64,000 bases of DNA from Sambucus nigra (GCA_949130495.1 OX422221.1:142943405-143007404), one strand, 5' to 3'; counted from the stretch's first letter, positions 20,741 through 32,816 are shown. Numbers and translations: made by a program. The notes: generated by a model not told the origin, from the letters alone.

Positions 20741-20884
20741 GTTGAGCTCATGGGTTATTCCGACGGCCCTTGTGATCATTCTTTTCATGCGAACGATACA
20801 TTGTGAGTGTTTTCCCCATTACTATTTAAATAAACATGAATCCACAATTTTATTGTGGTTGTTCTTAATTCTTCTTTGGTAAAA

Positions 20885-21262
20885 AGTATTATCATGGGAA
20901 CATAATAACTACTTCAACATTCTCTTTCATTATTCTCAACAAAGCTATTTGAAAGTATATTATGGTCCCATAATAAACACTTCATTGTTCAGCTTCATCA
21001 TTCTCAACCAAGCTTGGCGGAAGTATTATTATGGCTTACATAATAACTACTTCATCATTTTTTTATCATTCTCAATTAATCTTGGTGGAAGTATTATTAT
21101 GGTTTATATAGTAACTACTTCATCGTTCTCTTTTATCATTATCAACCAAGCTTGGTGGAAGTATTATTATGCTTTACATAATAACTACTTCATCGTTCTC
21201 TTTTATCATTCTCAACCAAGCTTGGTGGAAGTATTATTATAGTTTACATAATAACTACTTTA
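20885..21262. repeat. tandem array, five to six copies of a ~70-bp unit
   Basis: The landmark GGAAGTATTATTATGG recurs with spacings of 68, 70 and 70 bp (about 21021, 21089, 21159, 21229), with two more diverged copies on the left. The unit also contains ATAATAACTACTTCATC and CTCAACCAAGCTTGG. The open frame inside is a by-product of the repeat. Confidence 0.9.
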
Positions 21263-21310
21263 TTGTCCTCGATTAATCTTTTAGTGTATGCACATGTTTT
21301 TTACTCTTTT

Positions 21311-21450
21311 AAATCACGACGAGGTTTTTCAGTGCATGAGCCTGTTATTTGATTCGTCCAAATCACGACGAGGTTTCTTGTGCATGCACATATTATTTAC
21401 TCCTCCAAATCATGACGAGGTTTCTTATGAATGCACTTATTATTGACTCA
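21311..21450. repeat. tandem array, three copies of a ~48-bp unit
   Basis: AAATCACGACGAGGTTT recurs at 21311, 21360 and 21407, each followed by a GTGCATGMRC stretch. Confidence 0.85.
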
Positions 21451-21579
21451 CCCATTGGGTTTTTGAAGTTACTACTCCTTCTCCTATTATTGAGGTAACT
21501 TCTGCCTTCTCATTCTTTAGCATAAGTTTTGTCCTTATTCTTGTTAGAACGAAGATTTAAAAATTAAAATATGACTCCT

Positions 21580-21790
21580 TAACAATGAAAATCACTTGTT
21601 AAAGGTTTTTTGCAAACTCACACCTACGAGGTGACTTAACAACGAAAACAAGCTTCTTAATATTTTTTGCAAACTCAACATATGATGCGACTTAAAAATG
21701 AAAACAAACTTGTTAAGATTTTTTGCAAACTCCACCTATGAGGTGACTTAACAATAAAAACACACTTATTAGGATTTTTCACAAACTTAT
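21580..21790. repeat. tandem array, four copies of a ~57-bp unit
   Basis: TTTTTTGCAAACTC recurs about every 57 bp, each followed by CCTAYGAGGTGACTTAAC and AAAACAMRCTT. Confidence 0.85.
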
Positions 21791-22189
21791 TCTTCTGTAT
21801 CACTTTTCAGGTCGCGAGGGAGCCCACGCCTGTTGAAGGACAAACTGAATGTGGTCCTTCGCCTATTGTCTCCATGCATCAAGGATCTGTTTCTTCGGAC
21901 GAGTCAAGTCACACCGACCGTGGTTCAACCACCGACCAATTTGATAAGGTTTTTTGGAATGTAATACACCTCTGAGGAATACTTACTATAATACACGCAA
22001 AGTTCTTAGAGTATGATATCATATCTGAAGGATGGATATGACTTTAAGTTGTCAATTCTGAGTGACAACAAATTAATCCGTCTGAACTCTTTGGAAAGAA
22101 ACTGAAGAAGCTTTTGTAATGGACTGCTTGGACATTACTATACTCTAAAGGTTCATCAATCTAACCTTGTCATGGAGGATGATGGGGAA
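21791..22189. other. non-coding stretch before the second solo LTR
   Basis: A pyrimidine tract ending TTTTCAG (about 21811) precedes roughly 50 open codons with a Ser/Thr/Asp-rich translation (SVSSDESSHTDRGST). It could be an exon remnant of a gene or element, but there is no recognisable domain and no clear partner exon. Confidence 0.3.
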
Positions 22190-23439
22190 GCTTTTGTAAC
22201 ACCCCGTATTTCTGTGCATTTAATATTTAATTAATTCGAGAAAATTTTAAATTACTTGTGTGTCGTAATTTAACTGAATTAGTTATGTTAATATTTAGTT
22301 AAATATTAATCGAAGAGAATATGTTTAATATTTACGGAAACTAAATTACTAACTGATCAGTAATAATTTATTTATGTCATAACATGTATAAATGACGTGG
22401 AATTTATTTATCTCAGCCGAAAGTCGGATATAGACTAAGGTGCGTGTGAGATAGGGACTTTTTATAAATTTATTTGGATGTCAATTCTGAGTGCACGGTT
22501 GAGTCCGCATGGGCCGAGATAGTCGAAAAAGTGTACCCGCAGGTGGAAAATGGGTCACGGGATATTTTTGGGCATAACCGAACCCACTCGGGGGTATTTG
22601 GGCCATTTTAATTAGGCCCATATGATTAAAACCGGATTTGGAGATTAAAAAAAAACTATGTTTTGAAGTTGTGGGCAGCCATAACTCATTTGGGAGATAT
22701 TTGAGAACATAAGGGACAAAGAGAGAGGATTCTTGAGAGCTAAAGATGAAGAACAATGAAGGTGTTCTTCATCACACAACGATCTCTACACCAAAGTATA
22801 ATCAGACACTACGAATTTATAAGGCAAGTGGTTAAATTGCTTCAATGTAAATTGGCGATATTCAATTCATATCATATTAGGTTTTATACAAATCATTTTT
22901 GGATTGGGTTAATACAAATTGGGTTTTGATTTTGGGAAGTTACGAATCAAGTTATTGGGACTGGTTTTGATTCGTAAGGATTTTAGTGGATAATTTTGGG
23001 TAAAAAGCTTCACAGAAGTTGTTAATGGCAATTCTGTTCGAGTTGCCCTCTAGAAAATGGCGTTTTCTAATTTTCATTATCTAATACGCTTTTTCCAAAA
23101 TGGCCCAAAAATACCCCAAAACGACATTTTAAAAATCTGGGCAGATTGAGTAAATTGAAAACCTTAGATTTGAGGATATTGTATTATGGACCAAGGGGGT
23201 GTCCGGATATTTTGGTTGAGTGATGCCATGATAATAGATAAATGAATGGGGGATTAATTAATTAAAACTTATAGCTGAAATAATTTATTATAGGATGATA
23301 TAATAAATTGTTAAATATTATTTAATTAGGAGCGTTCTCTTTATAATGGAATTTTGAGGGGGAAGTTCTAAGAGATGGAAATTCGGGCCAGGTGAGCAAG
23401 TCCGGGTACATTGGTTGTGTGACACCAGGGAGATATTAA

Positions 23440-23696
23440 ATTAATTAATGAGTATATTAATTAAATTAGAGTTGGATCATAGACTCATGGCGATAATAAG
23501 TTAATTAATGGGCATATTAATTAAATTAATTAATGGGCATATTAATTAAATTAGAGTCGGACCATAGACTAGGGGAGATATTAAGTTAATTAATGGTCAT
23601 ATTAATTAAATTAGAGTCGGACCATAGACTCGGGGAGATATTAACTTAATTAATGGATAAATTAATTAAATTAGAGTCGGACCATAGACTCGGGAA
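23440..23696. repeat. tandem array of ~58-bp units inside the solo LTR
   Basis: About four to five copies of a unit combining TTAATTAATGGRCATATTAA with AGAGTCGGACCATAGACT and GGGGAGATATTAA. Confidence 0.85.
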
Positions 23697-23742
23697 TATG
23701 TTGGTTAGTGTTACGGACTTTGTACATGGTAAAGCCGGGATT

Positions 23743-23746
<4 letters not shown>

Positions 23747-23810
<64 letters not shown>
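23747..23810. repeat. (TA)32 microsatellite
   Basis: An uninterrupted TA run of 64 bp inside the LTR. It creates artificial Tyr-Ile open frames on both strands. Confidence 0.95.
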
Positions 23811-23814
<4 letters not shown>

Positions 23815-24143
23815 GTGCTCATAAATACCGGTGGCTAAGTATTTATTTAGAATTATATGCTCTAGTGCTATCGGGGGAGGTTGCGTGATGTGGGTGAATC
23901 CCCTAGCTTGAGGAGTTGGGCGAGTATATCCCCAGGTCATAGCGTCCAAATAGAGGTGGACATTGAGATGATTGTCTTCACACTCGGGGGAATATGACCG
24001 CCTCCAATACGTTTATATTTCTATGTTCTGATTCGGCGGTGGCTAGCTATCTCAGAAATCCAGGTGGGACTGAGTAGACCTGGGAAGATAGCACTTTAGA
24101 GAACGCATCCGATGAGGTATAACTCGGAAGGATGGTTTTAATT

Positions 24144-24430
24144 ATATTCAACATATCTGTGATTGTGGAATATAGTTCTACGTATATAATGGAGTAGATA
24201 ACTATATACGGGTAATTAAATACATGAAGAGAATTAGTATTACTTATATAACTAGTGAATGTTATACGACTTTTAAGAGAGGTTTTATTTATATTCAACA
24301 TATGAATAATTGTGGAATACAGTTCTACATATATAATGGAGTAGATAATTATATACGGGTAATTAAATACATGAAGAGAATTTATATTACTTATATAATT
24401 AGTGAATGTTATATGAATTTTAAGAAATGA
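24144..24430. repeat. 147-bp tandem duplication inside the solo LTR
   Basis: ATATTCAACATAT at 24144 recurs at 24291, and the two 147-bp copies share GTTCTACRTATATAATGGAG and GGGTAATTAAATACATGAAG with few differences. Recent duplication is likely. Confidence 0.9.
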
Positions 24431-25244
24431 TTAATTAAGTTAATGCGATAAATAAATTACGAAGTAAAGATACAAATTACTCGGGTTAGAGTAGAGTTCA
24501 AGGAGTTTCATGACAAGTCTAATTAGACGGGGTGGTGTAACTAGGAGGGTCAGGAAGAAAGCGTTACGTGTGAACTTTAGATGAGGGGTGAGATGTATTT
24601 CAAGGGAGTGCGACATTAACTTAAATATGAAGAGCATTCATACATTTTAATTATTGCATTTTAATTTAATTGCAAAATATTTTCAAAAAGGACTTTTGGT
24701 TCTGACCCATACTTGCAAAATATTTTCAAAACCTTTTAGGTATCCAGCCACAGGGATGGCAAACTTGAAGATTTATTCCAGGGATGCGTAGCTGCAATAG
24801 GTTTGGATGTTGCAGGATTTGGGCATAGACGCTTCAGTCATTTCATTCCTAAAGTAGGATGCAACTTGGTATTTCTTTTGGGCATGTTTCCCCATCTATT
24901 TTCAATTCGGTCGGACTTTGCACTCGTTACTATTCTTTGTTGGATTTTATTAGTGGATGTTGGTTTTCCGCCGATGGTTTATTTGTCCGGTCATTTATTG
25001 ATTTATTCAGTATTTCTTTAGATTCATGGTTTGTACGAATGGTTCATATTGATATTTATATGGTTGTTGTTGTTGTTAAATAAAAAAGATTAAAATTTTG
25101 ACATCAGTTTTTGAATACTAGGTGGTTAATAAGTTTTAAAAAGTTTTCGACGGTGAAGCTAAGAATGAACCAGATGTGATTCCTGTTTTAATTTGATATA
25201 GGACTCATCACTCGGTATTTCATTGAGCGGGGTGTCCCAGCTTT

Positions 25245-25374
25245 AAACTGCAAGCTACATTACATAATAATATCCATTTTCCCCCCTTCATTTTATTTTA
25301 TCTCAAGATAAAATAAAAATAAATTACATATATCATTTACAGTGCCCGCCCGAAAAATGAAAGCAACCTACTCA
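25245..25374. other. short spacer between two LTR insertions
   Basis: AT-rich, with a CCCCCC run and a self-complementary TTTTATCTCAAGATAAAA hairpin near 25300. No gene. Confidence 0.6.
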
Positions 25375-25379
25375 TTATG

Positions 25380-27700
25380 TGTAATACCCCATAATTTTAA
25401 TGACTTTTAAAATGTGTTATATTTTAAATTAATGGATTAAATTGGATTTTATTATAAATTAAATCATTTGGGTTTTTTCCGAATTGTGGATATTTAAATG
25501 TATGATTCTGAATATTAATTAAAGATATTTAGGTAATATATGAATGTGATGTTATTGATATGGCTGTGTGATATTAATTCAGTAATTTTAATTTTTAGTC
25601 GAACGCGGTATGGGACATGTCGGGACAAATTTATTAAATTAAAAACTAAACTTATTTTTACATCAACCTTATAGTCATTTTGAGTGCGTCGTTGCATTCG
25701 AAAGGGTTGAACTAGTCAGAAAAGTCTATTTGGAATTTGGTTTTCGGTCTCGGGTCATTTGGAAACGAAAAGACACCCCAAAAGGGCATTTTGGTCATTT
25801 TTACAAGGGGATGAATACTGATTTCGGATTTTGTCTTATTATAAATATTTGGAGATTAGTTTTACGTGGGTTCATTCATCTTTTCTACACAAAATTGAGA
25901 GGTCATCTTTTTAGAGAGAGTGAAAGGGTGCTTGGGAGAAGAGAGGTTTACTTGGAAAGGAGGAGAACCAAGGATGAAAGGTTACCACCACCAACCACCA
26001 CTGGAAGTTGACCGGAGAAGGGGAGAACCACCTGTGTTATACAACCCCAAAGGATCAGACCTTTATTAGAGGTAAGTTATTTGATGATTGCAATCTAGTT
26101 TGTATATTGTCCATGTTAGGATAGTTATTAAAAAGATGAGATTTTACATGTTTGGAAGATAAAGATAGAGTTGTTGATTGATTTTTGAAAAATGAAAATA
26201 TATAGGAATCAAACTCATGTTGTAGGTAGATAGTAATTCACGAAATAATCATTAAGTTGTTGAAGAAACTCTGAGAATCATTGGTGTGTTCTTGAAGATA
26301 TCATGTATATAATTTTATTGAAAAAAGAGTATAAATATATTCTTTTAATTCAAACTCTTGATGATTCTAGGATGTTTAGAGCATTAGAAATCATTTACAT
26401 ATGTTTCTATATCATGTAGTAAGTATTATAAGGTATGTGGGTTGTTAATATGAAGGTTTGAATGATCAAAAGTTATGAAACCCGTAGTATAAGAATTGCA
26501 GATAACTGGGATGATATATGGGCGATCGATCGATCGACCCCCTACCTTCGATCGATCGACCTCCCCATAGATGATGAGGTTATTTATTTTTAATGATTGT
26601 TCTTATCCCAAACCTTTTGCAAAACTTTGGTGATTATTAATTGTATATGATGGGACTTAGGGAAGATCAGTAAGCCCTAGATAAGAATCGAATTAATGTG
26701 ATTGGGATTTAATTGATTAGATTTATGATAATTAAATTAAAAGAAATTTCGGTTGCTGGATTCATGTGTTGGATTATAATTTGTATGCATGAGGATTAAG
26801 GATTGGTCCAGTAAGGAAAATTTAATAAATCACCTAGGCATCCTTAGGTTTACAAGAGGGTTCAATCCTAGGTGATAGAAGATATGTTTATAAGAGATTA
26901 GAAACTATCGGTTATAACCCTAATTAAAGGGGAGTTTAATTCGTAGTAATTCAGGAGATAAGATTTTACGGACCAGTAGGATATTAGTGATTTCTATCTA
27001 AGGATTTATGTTTTCTATCTAAGATGAGGGTATGTTTTCTATCTAAGGATTTATGAGGCGTATACTGATTTTTATAATAATTAATATTGTATGGGCAAAA
27101 GGGTTACTAAACTTAGCCTATAGCACTAATATTTACGTAGACTCACCAAGGGGTTGTGGGACACCTGTATTTTTACATGTCATCACGTGCGTCTGATTTT
27201 TATCACGAAATTACTTACTGTAGTCATATCCGAACATGATATGACTATCAACGTGGATTGACTTGTCGTATATGAGAGCGTATGTACTACTATAGCCAGC
27301 ACCTTGTCTTTAACAAGAGAGTAGATGAGTAGACTTTTATTTGACATAGATAAACTTGTAAAGAGGTTATATACTATTGACTAAGGACCTGAGGAGTTTC
27401 GATGACCGACTACTTTAGGTAGTAGTGTATCGGGGGGGTTCCTTGTTTGGATTTCGCTTGCGAGACACCCCACGCATGAAACTAACAAATGTTGGGAGTC
27501 GAAATAAGTTAGGTCTTTAGGATATGAGTTTATAAACTTTGAAATAAATCAGAGTATTATGCGGGTAACCATATCCATTTTATAATGAAAGATACACGAT
27601 AGGGTGTATGGGCGCCCCGGATGGTTGGATTGTAGTATTTTTTTCAAAATTGTGAAACAGTAAGTAGTTGTGACTTCAGGATTTATTTACTTAATGATTA
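25380..27700 (+). repeat. 5' LTR, incomplete at its 3' side
   Basis: Colinear with the downstream LTR up to about 26990 (GGACCAGTAGGATATTAGTG), then carries sequence missing from that copy, including the G-rich module at 27421. It has TATAAATA near 25849, a consensus AG/GTAAGT site at 26072 and two TCGATCGATCGA palindromes (26523-26560). The right border is uncertain because the normal LTR end is absent. Three copies of TTTCTATCTAAG lie at 26990-27056. Confidence 0.7.
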
Positions 27701-27936
27701 AGGATCATTTTTTTTCCAAAATTTGTCACGAGGATGGTATAGGGAAGATTGCGTAAAGTTTAAATTCGATTCAGTTGAAACTATATGGTGAGACTTGGTG
27801 CAACATCAATGGGGATTTTCGTTAATGTATTGTATGGGCGGTACGACATAGATTACTTGCGATGTGAGATTTATACTCAGAGTAAACCTTACCAGTATGA
27901 TTTATCTTTATGAATTTCGGGACAAAATTCTCTTAT

Positions 27937-27947
27937 AAGGGGGGAAG
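27937..27947 (+). promoter_or_regulatory. polypurine tract
   Basis: AAGGGGGGAAG directly precedes the second LTR. The phrase before it, TTTCGGGACAAAATTC, matches the corresponding complement at 56090 in the minus-strand chromovirus, which also has its tract in this position. Confidence 0.85.
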
Positions 27948-27949
27948 TA

Positions 27950-29971
27950 TATAATACTCCGTAATTTTAATGACTTTTAAAATGTGTTATATTTTAAAAT
28001 AATGGATTAAATTGGATTTTATTATAAATTAATTCATTTGGGTTTTATTGGAATTGTGGATATTTAAATGTATGATTCTGAATATTACTTTAAGATATTT
28101 AGGTAATATATGAATGAGATGTTATTGATATGGCTATGTGATATTAATTCAGTAATTTGAATTTTTAGTCGAACGCGGTATGGGATGTGTCGGGATAAAT
28201 TTGTTAAATTAAAAAGGAAACTTATTTTTACATCAACCTTATAGTCATTTTGAGTGCGTCATTGCATCCGAAAGGGTTGAAATAGTCAGAAAAGTCTATT
28301 TGGATGTTGGTTTTGGGTCTCGGGTCATTTGGAAACGAAAAGATACCCCCAAAAGGGCATTTTGGTCATTTTTACAAGGGGATGAATAGTGATTTCGAAT
28401 TTTGTCTTATTATAAATATTTGGAGATTAGTTGTACGTGGGTTCATTCATCTCTTCTACACAAAATTGAGAGGTCATCTTTTTAGAGAGAGTGAAAGGGT
28501 GCTTGGGAGAAGAGAGATTTACTTGGAAAGGAGGAGAACCAAGGACCAAAGGTCACCACCACCAACCACCACCGAAAGTTGACCAAAGAAGGGGAGAACA
28601 AATTATGTTATACAACCCCAAAGGATCAGACCTTCATTAGAGGCAAGTTATTTGAATATTGCAATCTAGTTTGTATATTGTCCATGTTAGGATAGTTATT
28701 AAAAAGATGAGATTTTATATGTTGGGAAGATAAAGACAGAGTTGTTGATTGATTTCTGAAAAATGGAAATACATAGGAATCAAAATCATGTTGTAGGTAG
28801 ATAGTAATCCATGAAATAATCATTAAGTTGTTGAAGAAACTCCGAAAATCATTGGTGTGTTCTTGAAGATATCATGTATATAATTTTCTGGAAAAAAGAG
28901 GATAAATATATGCTTTTAATTCAAACTCTTGATGATTATAGGATGTTTAGAGCATTAGAAATCATTTACATATGTTTCTATATCATGTAGTAAGGATTAT
29001 AAGGTATTTGGTCTATTAATATGAAGGTTTGAATGATCAAAAGTTATGAAACCCGTAGTATAAGAATTGCAGAAAACTGGGCGATCGATCGATCAACCTG
29101 CTACCTTCGATCGATCGACCTCCCCAGAAATGATGAGGTTGTTTCTTTTCAATGCTTGTTCTTATACCAAACCTTTTGTAAAATTTGGTGATTATTAATT
29201 GGATATAATGGTACTTAGGGAAGATCAGTAAGCCCAAGATAAGAATCGAATTAATGTGATTGGGATTTAATTGATTAGATTTATGATAATTAAATTGAAA
29301 GAAATTTTGGTTGCTAGATTCATGTGTTGGATTATAATTTGTATGCATGATGATTAAGGATAGGTCCAGTAAGTGAAATTTAATAAATCACCTGGGCATC
29401 CTTAGGTTTACAAGAGGGTTAAATCCTAGGTGATTGAAGATGTCTTTATAAGAGATTAGAAACTATCGGTTATAACCCTAATTAAAGGGGAGTTTAATTC
29501 GTAGTAATTCGGGAAATAAAATGATATGGACCAGTAGGATATTAGTGCATGTCACCCAAAGGAATTAAGTCGTGTTCTTTTATTTAGGGCATGTCGCCCA
29601 AAGAAATTCAGTTATCTCTTTTCTATCGGAGTCAAAAAGTCTTGTACTCGTGTCATTTTAATACATTTATTATTGTTGGGATTACTGTATTGGATAATTA
29701 TTTGGGATTGTTTATTCCAATTGCATTTAAATTCTTTTGTGTTATCTGTTCGGTTATTAGTGTTATAGAATAATATGCGTAGTGTTATTCGTAAACTAAA
29801 AATGAATTTTGTTGAAATTAAAATTTGGAAATTTTTTAACACCAGCTTAATTGGGTATTGGGTGAGCTGTAAATGTTTTCAACAGTGATGCTAAGAATGA
29901 GCCAACTATATATTCTGTTTTAATTTGGTATGGGACTGGCCAACCGGTATTTAATTAGGTGGGGTGTTACA
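27950..29971 (+). repeat. 3' LTR, 2022 bp
   Basis: Starts TATAATACTCCG (the TG terminus is mutated to TA) and ends GGGGTGTTACA at the target duplication. It has AG/GCAAGT at 28643, palindromes at 29083-29120 and the hairpin GGGCATGTCGCCC at 29587. A gap relative to the 5' copy falls near 29545, beside a short direct repeat CATGTCRCCCAAAG. Confidence 0.9.
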
Positions 29972-29976
29972 TTATG

Positions 29977-30487
29977 TTTCATGGGGTTTATCTCAAACTG
30001 TCATATCTTTAAAAAATGACTTGATATTTGCGTTGCTCAATACCTGCTCTTTCCGAAGCCTCTGTAAAATAATATAACTTTTCTGTCATTGTAAATGGTT
30101 AATAAAACAAAAAATATCCAAGTACAATTCTCATCATTCCCCTTTTAAGTCGTTTTCAGTTTTATATAATAGCGTTTATAAATATCTTGCCACAAATCAT
30201 AATATTTTAGTTGTATCACAAAATATTGTGACACATTAACAGACTCGAGCCTATATAATTCTCGGAAGCTAAATCATGTTGACGCAATTTATTTCTAAAA
30301 AAACATGTATACATAAGTTTCAAGAAATCACATGAAACTTTATATATGATTCATCAATAAATATCACCTTCATTGATGCACAATAAAACATTCTTCATCG
30401 ATTTAAGGTCTCTCAAAGCTCTTAATTTTCTCATAAAGGTTGTTATTCAATAATTATCATCCACAACAAAAGAACAAAGAAACTATC
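29977..30487. other. non-coding spacer before the third gypsy element
   Basis: AT-rich sequence without recognisable features. It is probably the continuation of the DNA at 25245-25374 that was split by the 25380 insertion. Confidence 0.55.
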
Positions 30488-31332
30488 TGATATGCCCTAT
30501 ATGTACCCAACAGGTCAGAGGGATCCAGATTGGCAACCAGCGGCCTCGTCCTAAGCAAGGTCGGCCATGGCCGACGTTACTAGTTTCCTCACAGCCAAGC
30601 GACAATTGAGATCCTCATGGTTCGTGCAGATAGTAATCCATCCGGTCGGCTGGAGCCGACCACACGACTGCACCATACATCATCCTTGACTGGGTGTAAG
30701 CCGAGGAAGTAGAGGCTACTCAAAATCAACATTATTATCCTCGGCTGGGAACTAGCCGACATCCTGATACTTCATCATCACCTCGGCTCAGGACTACATT
30801 ACAACTCCACTTGTCTTACCTCGGCTCTCCTACTGAGCCAGGATCATCGCTGATAACCTCTGATCAAGCAGTTACCTCAGATCTCCATGTGAGGGAATAT
30901 TGAGGTCATCATTACACAATTTGGAACAGCCAGGTGTCACTCTCATATGGGTTCGATGCTCATGCACATGCTCATTGTATGCTTAGGGGGTACATTACAC
31001 CCCCAAGCACTATATATAGAGGTCACCATCTACCTTGTAAAAGAATCCCAAAATGACAACCCTAGCTAAACTTTGTCAAATTATACAGTAGAGAGAGAAA
31101 GCTTGAGAGATTATATCCATGGCCATTAGTGCCTTCATTCAGTGATATTACTTACACACACTCACAGTGGACGTAGGACAGATTGGCTGAACCACTTATA
31201 TTGAAGTATTCATCCTCTTCTCCTCACCCCCTTCTGCATATATACATATACATGTTCTCCTGTGCTACCATTGTTAACATTAACTTAAGCTTGCAAACAC
31301 CTTGAAGGGTGGTGCTGTTTCTAGCATCATCA
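30488..31332 (+). repeat. 5' LTR of the third gypsy element
   Basis: Proposed ends TGATATGCCC and TAGCATCATCA are imperfect inverted copies, and the primer site starts directly after. It contains a cluster of TCGGC/GCCGA palindromes (30561-30840), a GGGGGT-ACATTAC-ACCCCC hairpin at 30986-31004 and a TATATATAG box at 31011. With no partner LTR, the left border is less certain than the right. Confidence 0.7.
31011..31019 (+). promoter_or_regulatory. TATA box in the LTR
   Basis: TATATATAG lies a few bases after a strong G/C-stem hairpin and about 320 bp before the LTR end. Confidence 0.6.
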
Positions 31333-31334
31333 TT

Positions 31335-31352
31335 TGGGCGACGTCTGTGGGA
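31335..31352 (+). promoter_or_regulatory. primer-binding site
   Basis: TGGGCGACGTCTGTGGGA starts 2 bp after the LTR. It resembles the site at 19392-19409 of the other Tat-lineage element, supporting both assignments. Confidence 0.65.
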
Positions 31353-31500
31353 ACGAGAAGCTATCTCTTCCTCATTTTGTGCTTAACCTCACCGGAGACT
31401 GTGGTGCTGAACCAGGTCTCAGATGTTTCACCATTTAAAGAGGTTCATTAAGGTAAAAATATCCTTTAATCTACAAGATCTTTAGTGTTAACACGTGACG

Positions 31501-32171
31501 CTGGAATTGCTGCCACCTCTTCTACCGCCTGGTGCTGGAGGGCCTAGTTCCAGCCAGACACCACCTCAGTTCGAAATGGAAAAAATGGCAGCAGCCTTGA
31601 AGTATTTAGCTTCCACGCCACAAGAAATGAAGGTAAAATTTGCATAACTCAGTCAAAATATGATGAGACCACCTGGGGTCTCATCGGAGATGATCACTCC
31701 GGCGGCTATTCAGCCTCATCCTGATGCCATGGCACCACCCCAGGCACCGCGAAAAGACAAACTTACGCCTCAGCGTAGGAGGGACATTGCTGACCCTAGA
31801 CGTTTGCATTTGGGGAGGTAAGGACGCCCTTGCCCTGAGGATAGGTATGATAATTTGGAGGCAGAAGATGTTCCAGAAGATTATTGGGAGCGTATGAGGT
31901 TTCAAATAAGACAGTACGTCCTATCTAGTAGTGATGAGGTTGTGGAGGCAGAAGAGGTGAAGAAGCCCAACAAAGAGGGCCAGCTTTTGATCGATTAAGC
32001 AGAGGGTCGGCCTTCTAAAGGCTCTGCCCAGTAAATGACCTATGACAGAGGTTATCCAGGTTAAGAAGTGTAGCAGGCTCATAAAGGGAAGAAGGGAAAC
32101 GTCAGCCTCATCAAGGCCGACCAAACACAGGACGAGGTAGGGACCAGGAAGAGGTCAACAGCTGACGTTGC
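31501..32171 (+). pseudogene. gag N-terminal region, degraded
   Basis: Open stretches with PPQFEMEKMAAALKYL, RRRDIADPRRLHLGR and YWERMRFQIRQYVLSS translations are broken by stops around 31647, 31821, 31996 and 32032. Position between leader and capsid domain and the acidic EEVKKPNKE run fit a gag N-terminus. A frame change near 32170 leads into the capsid segment. Confidence 0.5.
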
Positions 32172-32789
32172 GTGGCGACTGGGGAACCCTCAGTCCACCC
32201 CTTGGAGGTGGTTGGGGACAACCTCGGCCAGGACGACGTTGTAAGACCATGGAATGACTCCATCCAAATTCTTGAGGATAAGAGAGGAGACCTCATCAAA
32301 AGTCGGGATCCACTGCAAAGAGGTTTCTCAGAAGGCTCTCCATTCATGACTAAGATAGTGAGCTTCCTTTCCCCAGTCAAGTTCAAGCCACCTACGGTGA
32401 CTCCCAAGTATGATGGTAGAACCAACCCGGTACATCATATTGAGATGTACCAGTCCACGGAGGACATTTACTCAATACTAGATGAGATAAAATGTCGGGC
32501 CTTCTTCGAGACTTTAACGGGAGCTACACACATCTGGTTTACCTCTCTCTCAAAGAACTCGATAGAGAACTTTAAGGGTTTAGCTGAACGGTTCATTCAC
32601 AACTTCTATTTTGGGGTAAGACCTCAAAAGAGGACTACCCATCTGTTGTATGTCAAAAGAGGTAAGAATGAGAGCCTAAGAGACTACATTTCCAGATTCA
32701 ATAAAGAGAAACTTGAGGTTGAAGACTACGAAGAGAATATAGCCATGATCGCCCTCAAAGGAGGTCTTCAGAAAGGGAAGTTGTTGTGA
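32172..32789 (+). pseudogene. gag capsid-like domain
   Basis: Contains FLSPVKFKPPTVTPKYDG, NPVHHIEMYQS, CRAFFETLTGATHIWFTSL and FIHNFYFGVRPQKRT, then LRDYISRFNKEKLEVEDY, the plant retrotransposon gag domain in order. The frame ends at TGA 32787 but the zinc-binding part follows in the same frame. Confidence 0.88.
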
Positions 32790-32816
32790 AAACTTACGGA
32801 AGACCCTACCAATTCC

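Larger units (their letters stand above)
22195..25239 (+). repeat. solo LTR, 3045 bp, TSD GCTTT
   Basis: Ends TGTAACACCCCG and GCGGGGTGTCCCA, flanked by a perfect GCTTT duplication at 22190-22194 and 25240-25244. No primer site, polypurine tract or pol sequence is attached, so it is a solo LTR. It contains a donor-like AAG/GCAAGT (22824), a ~58-bp tandem array, a 64-bp TA run, a 147-bp duplication and an acceptor-like TTTTAG (24739). The many short open frames within have no protein features. Confidence 0.93.
25380..29971 (+). mobile_element. internally deleted LTR retrotransposon, TSD TTATG
   Basis: Two related LTR copies start at 25380 (TGTAATACCCCATAATTTTA) and 27950 (TATAATACTCCGTAATTTTA), and the outer end at 29971 is GGGGTGTTACA. 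A perfect TTATG duplication flanks the whole (25375-25379 and 29972-29976). A polypurine tract sits before the second copy, but there is no primer site and no gag or pol, so a deletion took the 3' end of the first LTR and nearly all the interior. It has no coding capacity. Confidence 0.9.

Noticed and set aside
20949..21242. 97-codon repetitive frame
   Set aside because: It is an accidental open frame in a ~70-bp tandem array. The unit length is not a multiple of three, so the protein repeat is not conserved.
23653..23949. Tyr-Ile-rich open frames on both strands
   Set aside because: They are translations of a (TA)32 microsatellite.
28304..28582. Paired frames at 25730-26011 and 28304-28582 with similar proteins
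   Set aside because: They are the same LTR leader in two LTR copies. The similarity reflects LTR duplication, and both lie over the TATA-to-donor segment.
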